Positions 51,023-60,734 of a DNA stretch of 64,000 bases are shown here, in pieces. Made by a program: the position numbers and the translations under genes. The stretch is from an uncultured Winogradskyella sp. (GTDB lineage Bacteria; Bacteroidota; Bacteroidia; Flavobacteriales; Flavobacteriaceae), in the NCBI RefSeq assembly GCF_947496485.1, contig NZ_CANMCZ010000004.1:124001-188000 (forward strand), given 5' to 3'. Numbering within the stretch: position 1 is the stretch's first letter; each line of letters starts with the position of its first letter. The notes beneath the pieces were generated by a model. The model did no database searches. It had not been told where the DNA came from and saw only the letters and a program-made list of their open reading frames with translations.

Positions 51023-51451
51023 TTACGATTTAATTATATCTCGGTATTCCTCAAAAAAAGCCTCAAATAAAGTCATTTTTTCATTAAAGAATTCCATAAC
51101 ATTGCGCCAAGAATTTTTGTTATGGATAGATACTTTTTGTTCTAAAGGTATGTATATACGTGAAATTTCTTTACCGTTTTCTAAGTAGTATTCCTCTTCG
51201 TAAATAGCTTCTGGTAAGTATTCACTTTGTAGAATGTTTTTAAGAGCAACTAGCTTTTCCCAACAGTTAATTCGGTTTTCTAAATCATCTTCTAGATCTA
51301 ATGCAACTAGTGCAGATTTGGTATCGAAATTAAATTTAAAAGCGACACCTTTTATTTTGGTGTCATATAAAATCCACTTTTTTGGAAATGATTTTCCGAA
51401 GCTGGTCCAAAACTCTTGTCGTAGTTGTCGACTTTCTTCTTTTGAAAACAT
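51023..51451 (-). CDS. DUF4268 domain-containing protein
   Basis: RQLRQEFWTSFGKSFPKKWILYDTKIKGVAFKFNFDTKSALVALDLE. Confidence 0.85.
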   Translation of the reverse strand: MFSKEESRQLRQEFWTSFGKSFPKKWILYDTKIKGVAFKFNFDTKSALVALDLEDDLENRINCWEKLVALKNILQSEYLPEAIYEEEYYLENGKEISRIYIPLEQKVSIHNKNSWRNVMEFFNEKMTLFEAFFEEYRDIIKS

Positions 51452-52126
51452 TTAAATAAAATATGCAATCACAATACCTAAACAAATCGCAATCAACTTA
51501 GATAAATTGAATTTATGACCTTCACCAGTTTCAAACAGAATCGTTGTAGAAATATGTAAAAATATACCAATGACAACTGCATTTATAACATCCACATAAT
51601 CCGCAACAAAAGCAGTATTATTAGAAACGTATGTTCCTAAAGGTGTCATGGCTGCAAATATGATTATAAAACTTGCAATTTGCGGTTTCGTATAACTAGA
51701 CTGTAATAAAAAAGCTGTGATCAAGGCTGCAATTGGTATTTTATGGATTAAAACCCCATACACCATATCATTGTGCTGGTGAATAGGAAACCCTTCTAAA
51801 AAACTATGAATACAAAGGCTTATGAACAATAACCAAGGAAATTGTGTATCTTCTTTATGAATATGCACATGACCATGCTCAGCACCTTTAGAAAAGAACT
51901 CTAAAATAATCTGAAGCAGAATACCGCACATAATGAATAAGCCTGTTTGCTTTGCTTCTAAATGTTCATATACCTCAGGTAATAAATCAAATAATGTGAG
52001 TGCCAATAAAAAAGCTCCACTAAAAGAGAGTAATAATTTAGTGCTGACGGATTTTTGCTTTTTGGTTAAAACCGCAATAACAACACCAATAATGATAGCA
52101 TATATTGGAAATAGATACTTATTCAT
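51452..52126 (-). CDS. ZIP family metal transporter
   Basis: Multi-TM; ALTLFDLLPEVYEHLEAK, ICIHSFLEGFPIHQ, VLIHKIPIAALITAFLL. Confidence 0.88.
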   Translation of the reverse strand: MNKYLFPIYAIIIGVVIAVLTKKQKSVSTKLLLSFSGAFLLALTLFDLLPEVYEHLEAKQTGLFIMCGILLQIILEFFSKGAEHGHVHIHKEDTQFPWLLFISLCIHSFLEGFPIHQHNDMVYGVLIHKIPIAALITAFLLQSSYTKPQIASFIIIFAAMTPLGTYVSNNTAFVADYVDVINAVVIGIFLHISTTILFETGEGHKFNLSKLIAICLGIVIAYFI

Positions 52127-52135
52127 ATCTGCAAT

Positions 52136-52867
52136 TTACTTAAATATCATAATCAAACGTTCTGATGTTTTTGAATGGTATTGACGTAGTTTGTAATCAC
52201 CAAATACATCTAACAAATAGACTCCAGCTTCTTCAAATAATGTTTTAAAATCTTCTAAAGTAAACGCCTTTACACGTTCCTGAAATTCGTAATGTTCGCC
52301 ATCAGCCTCAAAGCTAATATCTTTTATAATATAACCATCTTTGACACTACGTTTTTGATGAAAGTCAATCCCTTCAACCGTCTTTACATTTTCTTCCACT
52401 AAATTTTCAATAATGTAATTGACATTCATAAAGTCAATGACACCAAAACCAAATTCATTTAATTCAGCTTTTATTGACTTTATGGTCTCAAGATTACAAT
52501 TTTCGTCTTCAAAATACCCAAAGCTTGTAAAGAGGTTAAAAACAGCATCAAATGTTTCAGGATAGGTTTTACTCATATCATGTACATCGAACTTTAGGGT
52601 TTCATTTTCAAATTGCTTGGCGTGAGCAATGCTTTGTTCAGATAAATCAACACCAGTAACATTATAGCCAAGTGTATTAAGATAAACGGAATGTCTGCCT
52701 TTACCACATGCTAAATCTAAGATTTTACCGCCTTCAGGAAGGTTAAGGTAGTTGGTGAGATTATCCATAAACCCTTGTGCTTCTGAATGGTCACGATCTT
52801 TATATAGAATATGGTAGTAAGGCGTGTCAAACCACGACGCGTACCATTGTTTTGTTGATTTAGTCAT
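52136..52867 (-). CDS. class I SAM-dependent methyltransferase
   Basis: GGKILDLACGKGRHSVYLNTLGYNVTGVDLSEQSI. Confidence 0.92.
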   Translation of the reverse strand: MTKSTKQWYASWFDTPYYHILYKDRDHSEAQGFMDNLTNYLNLPEGGKILDLACGKGRHSVYLNTLGYNVTGVDLSEQSIAHAKQFENETLKFDVHDMSKTYPETFDAVFNLFTSFGYFEDENCNLETIKSIKAELNEFGFGVIDFMNVNYIIENLVEENVKTVEGIDFHQKRSVKDGYIIKDISFEADGEHYEFQERVKAFTLEDFKTLFEEAGVYLLDVFGDYKLRQYHSKTSERLIMIFK

Positions 52868-52894
52868 AATCTTAAATGTCCTGCAAAAATAGTG

Positions 52895-52902
52895 TAAATT
52901 TG
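52895..52902 (+). promoter_or_regulatory. Bacteroidota -7 element (TAAATTTG)
   Basis: TAnnTTTG about 20 bp before the 52923 start. Confidence 0.45.
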
Positions 52903-52922
52903 CAATCTCTCAGACGTAATAT

Positions 52923-54086
52923 ATGGACAATAATTTCAAGATGGTTGCCAAAACTTTATTTGGCTTCGAAGATATTTTAGCAAAAGAACTGACACAGCTT
53001 GGTGCCATGGAGGTAGAGAAGGGTGTGCGTAACGTTAGTTTTGTTGGTGATAAAGGCTTTATGTACAAAGCCAATCTTGGTATACGTACTGCTATTAAAA
53101 TTCTTAAACCAATCAAATCTTTTAGAGTCACTAGAGAAGATGATTTGTATAAGAATGTTAAAAACATGAAGTGGGAAAACTATCTAAAAGCCACTGGTTC
53201 TCTTGCTGTTGATGCGACTGTACATAACAGTATTTTTACACATTCGCAGTACACAGCTTTAAAAACAAAAGATGCAATTGTAGATCGTTTTAGAGAAAAT
53301 GATGGGACAAGACCAGATGTAGATTTACGTTTTCCGGATTTAAAAATTAATGTGCATATAGATCGTCAGCGCTGTACCATTTCATTAGACACCTCTGGTG
53401 AATCCTTGCACAGACGTGGTTATAAAACAGCAACCAATATTGCACCAATTAACGAAGTGCTTGCTGCTGGACTAATTATGATGAGCGGTTGGGATGGACA
53501 AACAGATTTTATGGATCCTATGTGCGGTAGTGGAACCATGTTAGCAGAAGCTGCTATGATTGCGTGTAATATTCCACCAAATTTGATGCGTAAGGAATTT
53601 GCTTTTGAACGTTGGGAAGATTGGGATGTCGATTTATTTGAAAAGATTGAAGAATCTTTACTAAAGAAAACACGCGATTTTCATCATAAAATATTAGGCT
53701 ATGATAAGTCACCTTCTGCTGTTGCTAAAGCTAAAGAGAATATTAAGAATGCGCATTTAGACGAGTTTGTACATATTCAACATGAAGATTTCTTTAAAAC
53801 TCAAAAAGCAGGAACAGATAAATTGCACATGGTGTTTAACCCACCTTATGGTGAGCGTTTAGAGAATTTGAATGTTGAAGAATTCTATAGTAATATTGGT
53901 TCAACACTAAAGCATGGTTATCCTAATACAAATGCTTGGTTAATAACATCTAATCTTGAAGCTTTAAAGTTTGTTGGATTACGTCCATCTCGAAAAATAA
54001 AAGTCTTTAATGCAAAGCTTGAAGCACGTTTAGTAAAGTATGAGATGTATGAAGGTAGTAAAAAGGCTAAGAAGCAGAATCTTTAA
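52923..54086 (+). CDS. THUMP domain class I SAM-dependent RNA methyltransferase (RlmL N-domain-like)
   Basis: FGFEDILAKELTQLGA; DRFRENDGTRPDVDLRFPDLKINVHIDR; DPMCGSGTMLAEAAMIACNIPP; FNPPYGERL. Confidence 0.93.
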   Translation: MDNNFKMVAKTLFGFEDILAKELTQLGAMEVEKGVRNVSFVGDKGFMYKANLGIRTAIKILKPIKSFRVTREDDLYKNVKNMKWENYLKATGSLAVDATVHNSIFTHSQYTALKTKDAIVDRFRENDGTRPDVDLRFPDLKINVHIDRQRCTISLDTSGESLHRRGYKTATNIAPINEVLAAGLIMMSGWDGQTDFMDPMCGSGTMLAEAAMIACNIPPNLMRKEFAFERWEDWDVDLFEKIEESLLKKTRDFHHKILGYDKSPSAVAKAKENIKNAHLDEFVHIQHEDFFKTQKAGTDKLHMVFNPPYGERLENLNVEEFYSNIGSTLKHGYPNTNAWLITSNLEALKFVGLRPSRKIKVFNAKLEARLVKYEMYEGSKKAKKQNL

Positions 54087-54563
54087 TCAACGCTCTAATT
54101 CATCTAATTGCAAATTATAATCGTATTGCAAATCTTCGTGTAATACGCTAATCTTTTTCTTGATAGATAATATTTGCCTTTCGTAAAGGTTACTCAACGT
54201 CGTATTTCTGTGAATAGATGGTCTTAATTCATTTAAACGATCGCAGAAATAGAGTAGAAGTTCTACTTCAGTAGATTTTTTAAGTGAGTAACGACTGTAA
54301 ACTCTAATTTGTCTTAGAATCTTTCTAATGGTCTTTTTCATGTAGAAGTAACTATCTGAGTTGATACCTTCAAACAATTCATCTAAGGTAGACTTTACAC
54401 TTGCAATGTAAACATCTTCATCATGAGACTCAAATAACAAATAGGTGAGTAGTGCTTTGTTCTCTTTTTTAAATTTTCCTAAGCGTAAGCATAATTCTAA
54501 TAGCTCTTCTTGCGGTAGGTGCTTTAGTTCTTTTTTAATAGTGACTATGGATTCAATCTTCAT
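54087..54563 (-). CDS. conserved hypothetical protein
   Basis: 158-aa ORF abutting the convergent THUMP methyltransferase gene; family not recognised. Confidence 0.7.
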   Translation of the reverse strand: MKIESIVTIKKELKHLPQEELLELCLRLGKFKKENKALLTYLLFESHDEDVYIASVKSTLDELFEGINSDSYFYMKKTIRKILRQIRVYSRYSLKKSTEVELLLYFCDRLNELRPSIHRNTTLSNLYERQILSIKKKISVLHEDLQYDYNLQLDELER

Positions 54564-54587
54564 GGTATAAATTTAGAACTAAAAAAC

Positions 54588-54611
54588 AAAGAAGGCAAAA
54601 ATGCCTTCTTT
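54588..54611. terminator. rho-independent terminator
   Basis: AAAGAAGGCA-AAAA-TGCCTTCTTT. Confidence 0.82.
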
Positions 54612-54636
54612 ATTATAATGTAATATATTGTCGAGA

Positions 54637-56067
54637 TTAGTTTTTACAATATTCGTCGACAATTAGCTTTAAGTTGTCAAAGTTGCTTAAATCAAATTCT
54701 CCATTCTTTAAGTCTTCAGCTAAACTCTTACAGTTATCAATATACTTAGCCAATTTTCCTGAAACCTTTTCATTTTTTCTACCGTCAATCATAAAGCCTT
54801 CTTTTTTATCTGAGAACTTTAAAACATAAGTACCTTCTTCACCTGGCTTCGACAATACCATATGGCCATTATTCTCATAAATGATTTCATAGAAGTACGA
54901 ATTGTCAAATCCGAAGTTAGATGCATTCGACATTTTTTTAAGTGCATTTCCTTTTGTTTTCATTCCCATAAAACACTTTTCTGTGCCTTTATCATCTGCA
55001 CAAAACTTCACCTTATTTTTTGCAGCAAACTTTTTTGTTCTTGGTCTATTTTTTTCATTCATATACTTTACACTAACAAACTTTCCGAATTTATCAATAG
55101 TATTCATTTCGGCATAATCGCTTTGTTGTTGCGCAGGATTGATCTCTAGTTTTTCGAAAATTGCATAGACAGTGCCTTTATAGGTTTTGCCATCTTCATC
55201 TGTAATTGAACCTTCAACACCATATAAATTAATGCTATTTTCTTTGGCTACTTTTACACGCTCATTATGCAACTTGGCTTTGTATGCCTTAGCTTCGTGT
55301 TGTAATTGATATCCTCTCCCTAATAACTCTTCTACAAATATTTGTGCAAACGATCTTGAGAAACGTCCTGTCATCATGGTACGAGAACCATAGTCGAATT
55401 TAAACTCTTCATCAGTATAAGTAGTCGCATCTACATCAGTACATGTAGAACAACCTTTTGCAGTACCAATTGTAATACCATCTAAATCTTTAACTGTGTA
55501 TGTATTTTGAGAATAAGATACACGACCAGCAATTTTTGTACCTCTAGATCCACCAAATAGAATTGTACCATCGTCTTTTACAAACGGATCGTATTTGCCA
55601 ACGGTTTTTTGTCTCTCAGCTTCATCTGCTTTTGCAGACACAACAGCTTTAGCATATTTATCGCTTAATACTTCGCGCTCAACAGCAAAGAATTCATTGA
55701 CCTTAGCCATATCAATACCGTTTGTTGTGATGAGTTCGTATTTTTCGCTAAGTAGTTTAATTACGAGTTTTGTAACACTAAATGAAGTCATTAAAACTTC
55801 GTATGGAATCTCAGTTTTTTTGCCATCTGCAGAAGTTAATTCTAGCCATTGAAACCCTTCAAGGTTTGAAGCTGACATACCTTTAAACGAGACATTGAAA
55901 GCCTTTTCGTCCTTAAGAGTTGAGAATTTCCAAAAATCTCTTGTATCGTCATCTACTTTTGCAACTGCTGTACCATCAAAAGTAATGATACCTTTTTTTA
56001 CTTTAATTTTTTGCCCGAAACTTAATAACGGAAGTGTTATTAATAAGACAAGAATAATTCTTTTCAT
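54637..56067 (-). CDS. hypothetical secreted protein, 476 aa
   Basis: Signal peptide MKRIILVLLITLPLLSFGQ; no family recognised. Confidence 0.75.
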   Translation of the reverse strand: MKRIILVLLITLPLLSFGQKIKVKKGIITFDGTAVAKVDDDTRDFWKFSTLKDEKAFNVSFKGMSASNLEGFQWLELTSADGKKTEIPYEVLMTSFSVTKLVIKLLSEKYELITTNGIDMAKVNEFFAVEREVLSDKYAKAVVSAKADEAERQKTVGKYDPFVKDDGTILFGGSRGTKIAGRVSYSQNTYTVKDLDGITIGTAKGCSTCTDVDATTYTDEEFKFDYGSRTMMTGRFSRSFAQIFVEELLGRGYQLQHEAKAYKAKLHNERVKVAKENSINLYGVEGSITDEDGKTYKGTVYAIFEKLEINPAQQQSDYAEMNTIDKFGKFVSVKYMNEKNRPRTKKFAAKNKVKFCADDKGTEKCFMGMKTKGNALKKMSNASNFGFDNSYFYEIIYENNGHMVLSKPGEEGTYVLKFSDKKEGFMIDGRKNEKVSGKLAKYIDNCKSLAEDLKNGEFDLSNFDNLKLIVDEYCKN

Positions 56068-56213
56068 CTTTTTTAAAATTATTGATTAAGATTGATGTTC
56101 TGAATTTAAGTCAGAATTTATCAGCATGCGAAAATACAATAATTAAGCCATAATCATAAAGTTCAGATTTTCATGAAATTATTTTAAGTATTATGATAGA
56201 AAGTAGTGTTTTA

Positions 56214-57110
56214 CTAAAATAAGTTCACGGTTTTGTTTTCATCTTCTTTTTTAATAGTGATTAATAATTTTCTGAACCCTAGGCTATTAACTTTGTAAAC
56301 CTTAGTGCCAACGGTCCAGTTTTCTTTCCTTGTGGCGTTTGGTATCATAGGAAAGCCATAGCCAAATTTTGAGCCGTCTGACTTAGGGCCAACAACTTCA
56401 AAATGATTGCGGTTAGACGAATTATTTTTAATCTTGAATTTAATAAATATAGCTTCCGGATTCTTTAGTTCTTCGCTGTTATTTAGCACATATACTTTTC
56501 CTCCTTTTTTAGTCTTAACTTTTAGTTGTTTTGGTTTTTCTAAATAAATTAGTTTTCCATCATTAGAAACATCTGCCCATAGTAGGTCAGTAACATTAAC
56601 GGTGATTTTTCCCCAACTCCAAAGATTAACATATGCTTTTTCGGTTATGAGTTTTGAGGCATCAATAGTCGCCAATTCACTTCCTAATCTTAATTCTTTG
56701 GTTTTGCCTTCTATAATAATGTTGCCCACAGGTGCATTAACTCTTAGTTCATCATTATCTACGTTAATAATCTTAGTAGTATCATGTGTCCCAGATTCTA
56801 CACGTCTTAAGTTTGGTGCTCCAATTGTTATGATTGCATTTTGTGATGGTGAAATCCATTCTTTTTGATTGAGATGTAATACACCATCTACAACTTCAGT
56901 GTCAATTAAATCGAATAAATTACTGTCTGTAGTGATTTGCATACCTGCTTTAGCTGATTGGTCGATAGTAACTTTTGCATAAAAATTAATTTTTATATGG
57001 TCTAAGCTGTCAACATTAAAGCTTCGCGTTTCAATGGCTTTATTTCCTTTTATTTGAGCTATTGCTGTCATTCCAACAAGCAATAACAATAATGTTATTT
57101 TAGTTTTCAT
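56214..57110 (-). CDS. secreted GIN-domain (DUF2807)-like protein
   Basis: Signal peptide; KGNKAIETRSFNVDSLDHIKINFYAKVTIDQSAKAGMQITTDSNLFDLIDTEV beta-helical pattern. Confidence 0.75.
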   Translation of the reverse strand: MKTKITLLLLLVGMTAIAQIKGNKAIETRSFNVDSLDHIKINFYAKVTIDQSAKAGMQITTDSNLFDLIDTEVVDGVLHLNQKEWISPSQNAIITIGAPNLRRVESGTHDTTKIINVDNDELRVNAPVGNIIIEGKTKELRLGSELATIDASKLITEKAYVNLWSWGKITVNVTDLLWADVSNDGKLIYLEKPKQLKVKTKKGGKVYVLNNSEELKNPEAIFIKFKIKNNSSNRNHFEVVGPKSDGSKFGYGFPMIPNATRKENWTVGTKVYKVNSLGFRKLLITIKKEDENKTVNLF

Positions 57111-57113
57111 AAT

Positions 57114-57497
57114 TCAATTTTTTGTAATCTTTTCTTCAGGATTATTGAATACTGCTTCATAGATTATTGTTTCTGGTTTGTAATCAAAAGTGATACTTCT
57201 ATTGTTTTGATCTTGTAATTCGAACTCAGAATCATTATTTACAAATTTGAATTCTATAGTACTATTTGCTGTATAAATTTCGAAGGTTTCTTCGTATATT
57301 CCATTATTATCTTCATCGCTTAGAAATGTGGTTTCATCCCATGACAGCGGGTAGTTCCCTCTAATACCTACTTTGGAATGATTTTTAATTTCCGTCATAT
57401 CCAATTTAACGATAATCGTCTTTGGCTGTGTTTGTTGAACACAACTAGCAGTTAATAAGATCAGTAAAATTGTGCTAAGTTGTTTTAATAATTTCAT
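57114..57497 (-). CDS. hypothetical lipoprotein with possible starch-binding-like beta-sandwich
   Basis: LLTASCVQ lipobox; VGIRGNYPLSWDETTFLSDEDNNGIYEETFEI pattern. Confidence 0.6.
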   Translation of the reverse strand: MKLLKQLSTILLILLTASCVQQTQPKTIIVKLDMTEIKNHSKVGIRGNYPLSWDETTFLSDEDNNGIYEETFEIYTANSTIEFKFVNNDSEFELQDQNNRSITFDYKPETIIYEAVFNNPEEKITKN

Positions 57498-57508
57498 GCT
57501 GATATAAA

Positions 57509-58000
57509 TTAGATTTTTGTGAATTCGTAAGTGTTTCTTATAAAGCGTTCATCTGCATTTTTAAGTAAAACTTCTTTAGTTTCCTTATAACTGGTCTCAC
57601 TAAATTGACGTGTTATAAACATGGTTGCTTTTTTACCATTATCTTTACCTTCGTAAGAGGTTACAAAGATTCGTGTACCATTTTCTAGTGTATTGCTTAC
57701 CACTTTCTCATTACCATAGTAGGTGCCATTCTTTTTAATCTTTACGGAAGACTTATTATTTTTCTTAGGCTCGTAAGTGTATTGAATATTGTATGTTATG
57801 CGTTCTCCTTCAATTTTAATTTGTAATGTTGCATCAACACTTGAAGGATTTCCTGATTGATAATCTTTGTAAGTAAGTTGCCCTTTCCAACTGGTGTTGT
57901 TCAAAATTTCCAAATCTGATAATTTTAGAGTGTCTTGAGCATTACAAGTAAAAGTAAGAAGAGAAAGACAAAGACAGAGTGTTGTAAATAGATGTTTCAT
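57509..58000 (-). CDS. hypothetical secreted protein
   Basis: Signal peptide; NTSWKGQLTYKDYQSGNPSSVDATLQIKIEG; no family recognised. Confidence 0.65.
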   Translation of the reverse strand: MKHLFTTLCLCLSLLTFTCNAQDTLKLSDLEILNNTSWKGQLTYKDYQSGNPSSVDATLQIKIEGERITYNIQYTYEPKKNNKSSVKIKKNGTYYGNEKVVSNTLENGTRIFVTSYEGKDNGKKATMFITRQFSETSYKETKEVLLKNADERFIRNTYEFTKI

Positions 58001-58019
58001 AATGTTTGTTTTTTTGATA

Positions 58020-58517
58020 TTATTGTTTTAATTTTTTACTAATGAGATAATCGATACCGAAACGCCCAGAACCTAAGCATAAATTGTAAATAGAAACCCA
58101 TAAGAATCCAATAGCAGGTAGCATTGACCATAGGCCTTGGTTCCATTTTTGCATAAATATGGCAACGAGCATGGTACACATAATTAAGAATGAAGCTAAA
58201 CGAGTTTTTAGGCCTAGCAATAGAAATAATCCTCCTACAGCTTCGCTAAATGCTCCCATCCAAGCAAAGAAAATTGGTGCAGCAGCAAAAATACCTCCAT
58301 AGGATGCGACGTCTTCAGGAAACCATGCAGCCACTTCAAACAGGTTTAAGTTTTGCTCTTCTGCTGTCCATGGCATTCCAAATTTATCTGCGCCAAACAT
58401 CGTAGTAAGCCAAAGACCACATAAAACTCTTGGGATAGCAAAAATGAGATCTATAGCCCAATGTTTTTGAGTTATTGGAGTAACTAAAAATTTTAGTATT
58501 GTGCTTAAGTGTGTCAT
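58020..58517 (-). CDS. DoxX family membrane protein
   Basis: IPRVLCGLWLTTMFGADKFG...GAFSEAVGGLFLLLGLKTRLASFLIMCTMLVAIFMQKW; start MTHLSTILKF preferred. Confidence 0.85.
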   Translation of the reverse strand: MTHLSTILKFLVTPITQKHWAIDLIFAIPRVLCGLWLTTMFGADKFGMPWTAEEQNLNLFEVAAWFPEDVASYGGIFAAAPIFFAWMGAFSEAVGGLFLLLGLKTRLASFLIMCTMLVAIFMQKWNQGLWSMLPAIGFLWVSIYNLCLGSGRFGIDYLISKKLKQ

Positions 58518-58592
58518 AACAAATGGTTTTAATTGTTGTTGACACAAATTTCGGTTGTAAGTTTTCGACAGACGACTTATTACGTACTAGAG

Positions 58593-58615
58593 CGTCCCAA
58601 ATACGATTTGAGACG
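58593..58615. promoter_or_regulatory. 23-nt dyad between the AraC-type regulator and DoxX genes
   Basis: CGTCcCAAAT-ACG-ATTTGaGACG (9 of 10 bp symmetric). Confidence 0.45.
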
Positions 58616-58617
58616 TC

Positions 58618-59790
58618 TTAATTTAATTGAGAATTTAAATATTCGGTAGGTGAGTGGTTTGTTAGTTTCTTAAAAACCCTATTAAATGTTGCTTTACTAT
58701 TAAAACCACATTCTTGAGCAATACCTAATAATGACAATTGCTTATGCTTATTTTCTCTTAGCATAGTTTTAAAGGCTTCTACACGATACTCATTTACAAA
58801 GTCATTAAAATTCTTTTTAAAGGCTGTATTTATGATTTCTGAGAGTTGCCCTCTAGACATTTTGGCCATTTTTGCCAAATCTGATAAATTAAGTTCAGGA
58901 TTGAGATATGCTTTTTTAGTTTCCATTAAGTTTTTTACGATGGTAATATCTGAATCTGCAATAGCTTTTTCTTCAAAATCATTAATCTCTTCAGGTATAC
59001 CAATAGTTTTAGGAGTAAATGTAAAGTCAAGCTTATTAAGCTTTGTAGTGTCTGTAAAGTAGCCTTTAATGCCTACATAAAGTGTTACAAGAGCCATAAA
59101 TAAATTTAACCACCAGCGTTGTTGGTAACCAAGATCCATAAAACGAGACCCTATAATATCTTGAATTGTACCATACAAAAATGAAAGACTAAATAGTACA
59201 AGAAAACTTAGAATCCAATTGAGCTCTAATTTATAGGTGTTAGAAAAGTATTGAATAATTTTTTTCCTATAGCTATAAAATAGCTGAAAGGTAAACGCCA
59301 GGTATACTAACATAAACGGAGTCTCTATATAACTCATTATAGATTGCACGTAGGCTTCATCTAATTCAATTTTTAAAATACCATTTTGGGTATCATTAAA
59401 ACCAGGTTGTAGAGTATCATACGTATATATACTAAATCGATATACAATGACTGCAAAAGCCAATGCAAAATGCCACCAATATGATTTTTTAAATCTGAAG
59501 TTAGAGGTGGTTATAGATTTAACGTACAGATAAATCAGTGGTGCTAAGGCTACACCTATATTGATAAGGAAATAATTGATTTTAGTCGTTCTAAATTCAT
59601 TATACCAACCCATAAACCCGACAGTATAGCAGATTTGAGCATAACAGGTTAAGAGTAAAATAAGGCCTAGAAATAAGTCTGAGATGTTACGTTTCTTAAA
59701 ATACCGAGTCAATAAAAGTATTACAAATATGAGTCCTTGTAATACTAGAATTAATAGAGGTAAACTCCAACGGTTAAAATCTGGAAACAT
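58618..59790 (-). CDS. AraC family transcriptional regulator with N-terminal membrane domain
   Basis: Multiple N-terminal TM segments; C-terminal SLLGIAQECGFNSKATFNRVFKKLTNHSPTEYL. Confidence 0.9.
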   Translation of the reverse strand: MFPDFNRWSLPLLILVLQGLIFVILLLTRYFKKRNISDLFLGLILLLTCYAQICYTVGFMGWYNEFRTTKINYFLINIGVALAPLIYLYVKSITTSNFRFKKSYWWHFALAFAVIVYRFSIYTYDTLQPGFNDTQNGILKIELDEAYVQSIMSYIETPFMLVYLAFTFQLFYSYRKKIIQYFSNTYKLELNWILSFLVLFSLSFLYGTIQDIIGSRFMDLGYQQRWWLNLFMALVTLYVGIKGYFTDTTKLNKLDFTFTPKTIGIPEEINDFEEKAIADSDITIVKNLMETKKAYLNPELNLSDLAKMAKMSRGQLSEIINTAFKKNFNDFVNEYRVEAFKTMLRENKHKQLSLLGIAQECGFNSKATFNRVFKKLTNHSPTEYLNSQLN

Positions 59791-59907
59791 ATTGTTCTTA
59801 TTGAGAAAACTAAAATAATATTATTATCTCGATTTAAGAAAATCAATAGGTCTCAATTTGTAATTAATACCTTATAAAGAGGTGAAAAAACAACTGATTC
59901 TTAATTT

Positions 59908-60717
59908 CTATTCATTTAAAATTGCGCGTAGTGATTTATGACGAATAGTTTCCAAGTCCTTAACTTCGTATGGTATGCTTTTAAGGATATATTCAAAAGC
60001 TGCAATTCTTGCGCTTGTTTTTCTATTCGCTTTAATAATTTTCCAAGGTGCATTAACCTGTGTTTCCTCAAACATCTTTTCTTTATAGGTTGTGTAATCG
60101 TCCCAAAGCAATAATGCGCGCTTATCAACTTCACTATATTTCCATTTTTTTATAGGAGTACTCACAATATCTTTAAAACGACGTTCTTGCTCTTTCTTTG
60201 TAATGGAGAAATAAAATTTCAATAAATAAATACCTGAGTCTTGTATCATTTTTTCAAAAGCATTAACATGGCTCATAAAGATGTCGTATTCCTTCTTAGT
60301 GCAAAACCCATTAACAGGTTCTACTACAGCTCTATTATACCAACTTCTATCAAAAAATACAATTTCGCCGTTGTTTGGTAAACGATTAATGTAACGTTGA
60401 AAATACCATTGGCCCATTTCCGTTTCATTGGGTTTTGGTAAGGCAACAACTCTAATGGCTCTTGGTGGTAAATGCTGAATGATACGTCTAATGGCTCCAC
60501 CTTTTCCGGCAGCATCTCGGCCTTCAAAAAGAATCACTACTTTTTTGTTATGCTTTGCAACCCATTGCTGAAGAATAAGCATTTCTACTTGAAGTTTTTC
60601 GAGTCGTTTTTCGTATTTAACATTATTAATAGTCTTATTAATATTCAGGTTTTTTTGACGTAATAAAGCCTCTAAACCTTTTTTTGTGTTTATAATAGAT
60701 AAGTTCTTTTCTGTCAT
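59908..60717 (-). CDS. ppk2: polyphosphate kinase 2
   Basis: VVILFEGRDAAGKGGAIRRIIQHLPPRAIRVVALPKPNETEMGQWYFQRYI...FFDRSWYNRAVVEPVNGFC. Confidence 0.95.
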   Translation of the reverse strand: MTEKNLSIINTKKGLEALLRQKNLNINKTINNVKYEKRLEKLQVEMLILQQWVAKHNKKVVILFEGRDAAGKGGAIRRIIQHLPPRAIRVVALPKPNETEMGQWYFQRYINRLPNNGEIVFFDRSWYNRAVVEPVNGFCTKKEYDIFMSHVNAFEKMIQDSGIYLLKFYFSITKKEQERRFKDIVSTPIKKWKYSEVDKRALLLWDDYTTYKEKMFEETQVNAPWKIIKANRKTSARIAAFEYILKSIPYEVKDLETIRHKSLRAILNE

Positions 60718-60734
60718 GGTTAAAGGTGATTTTA

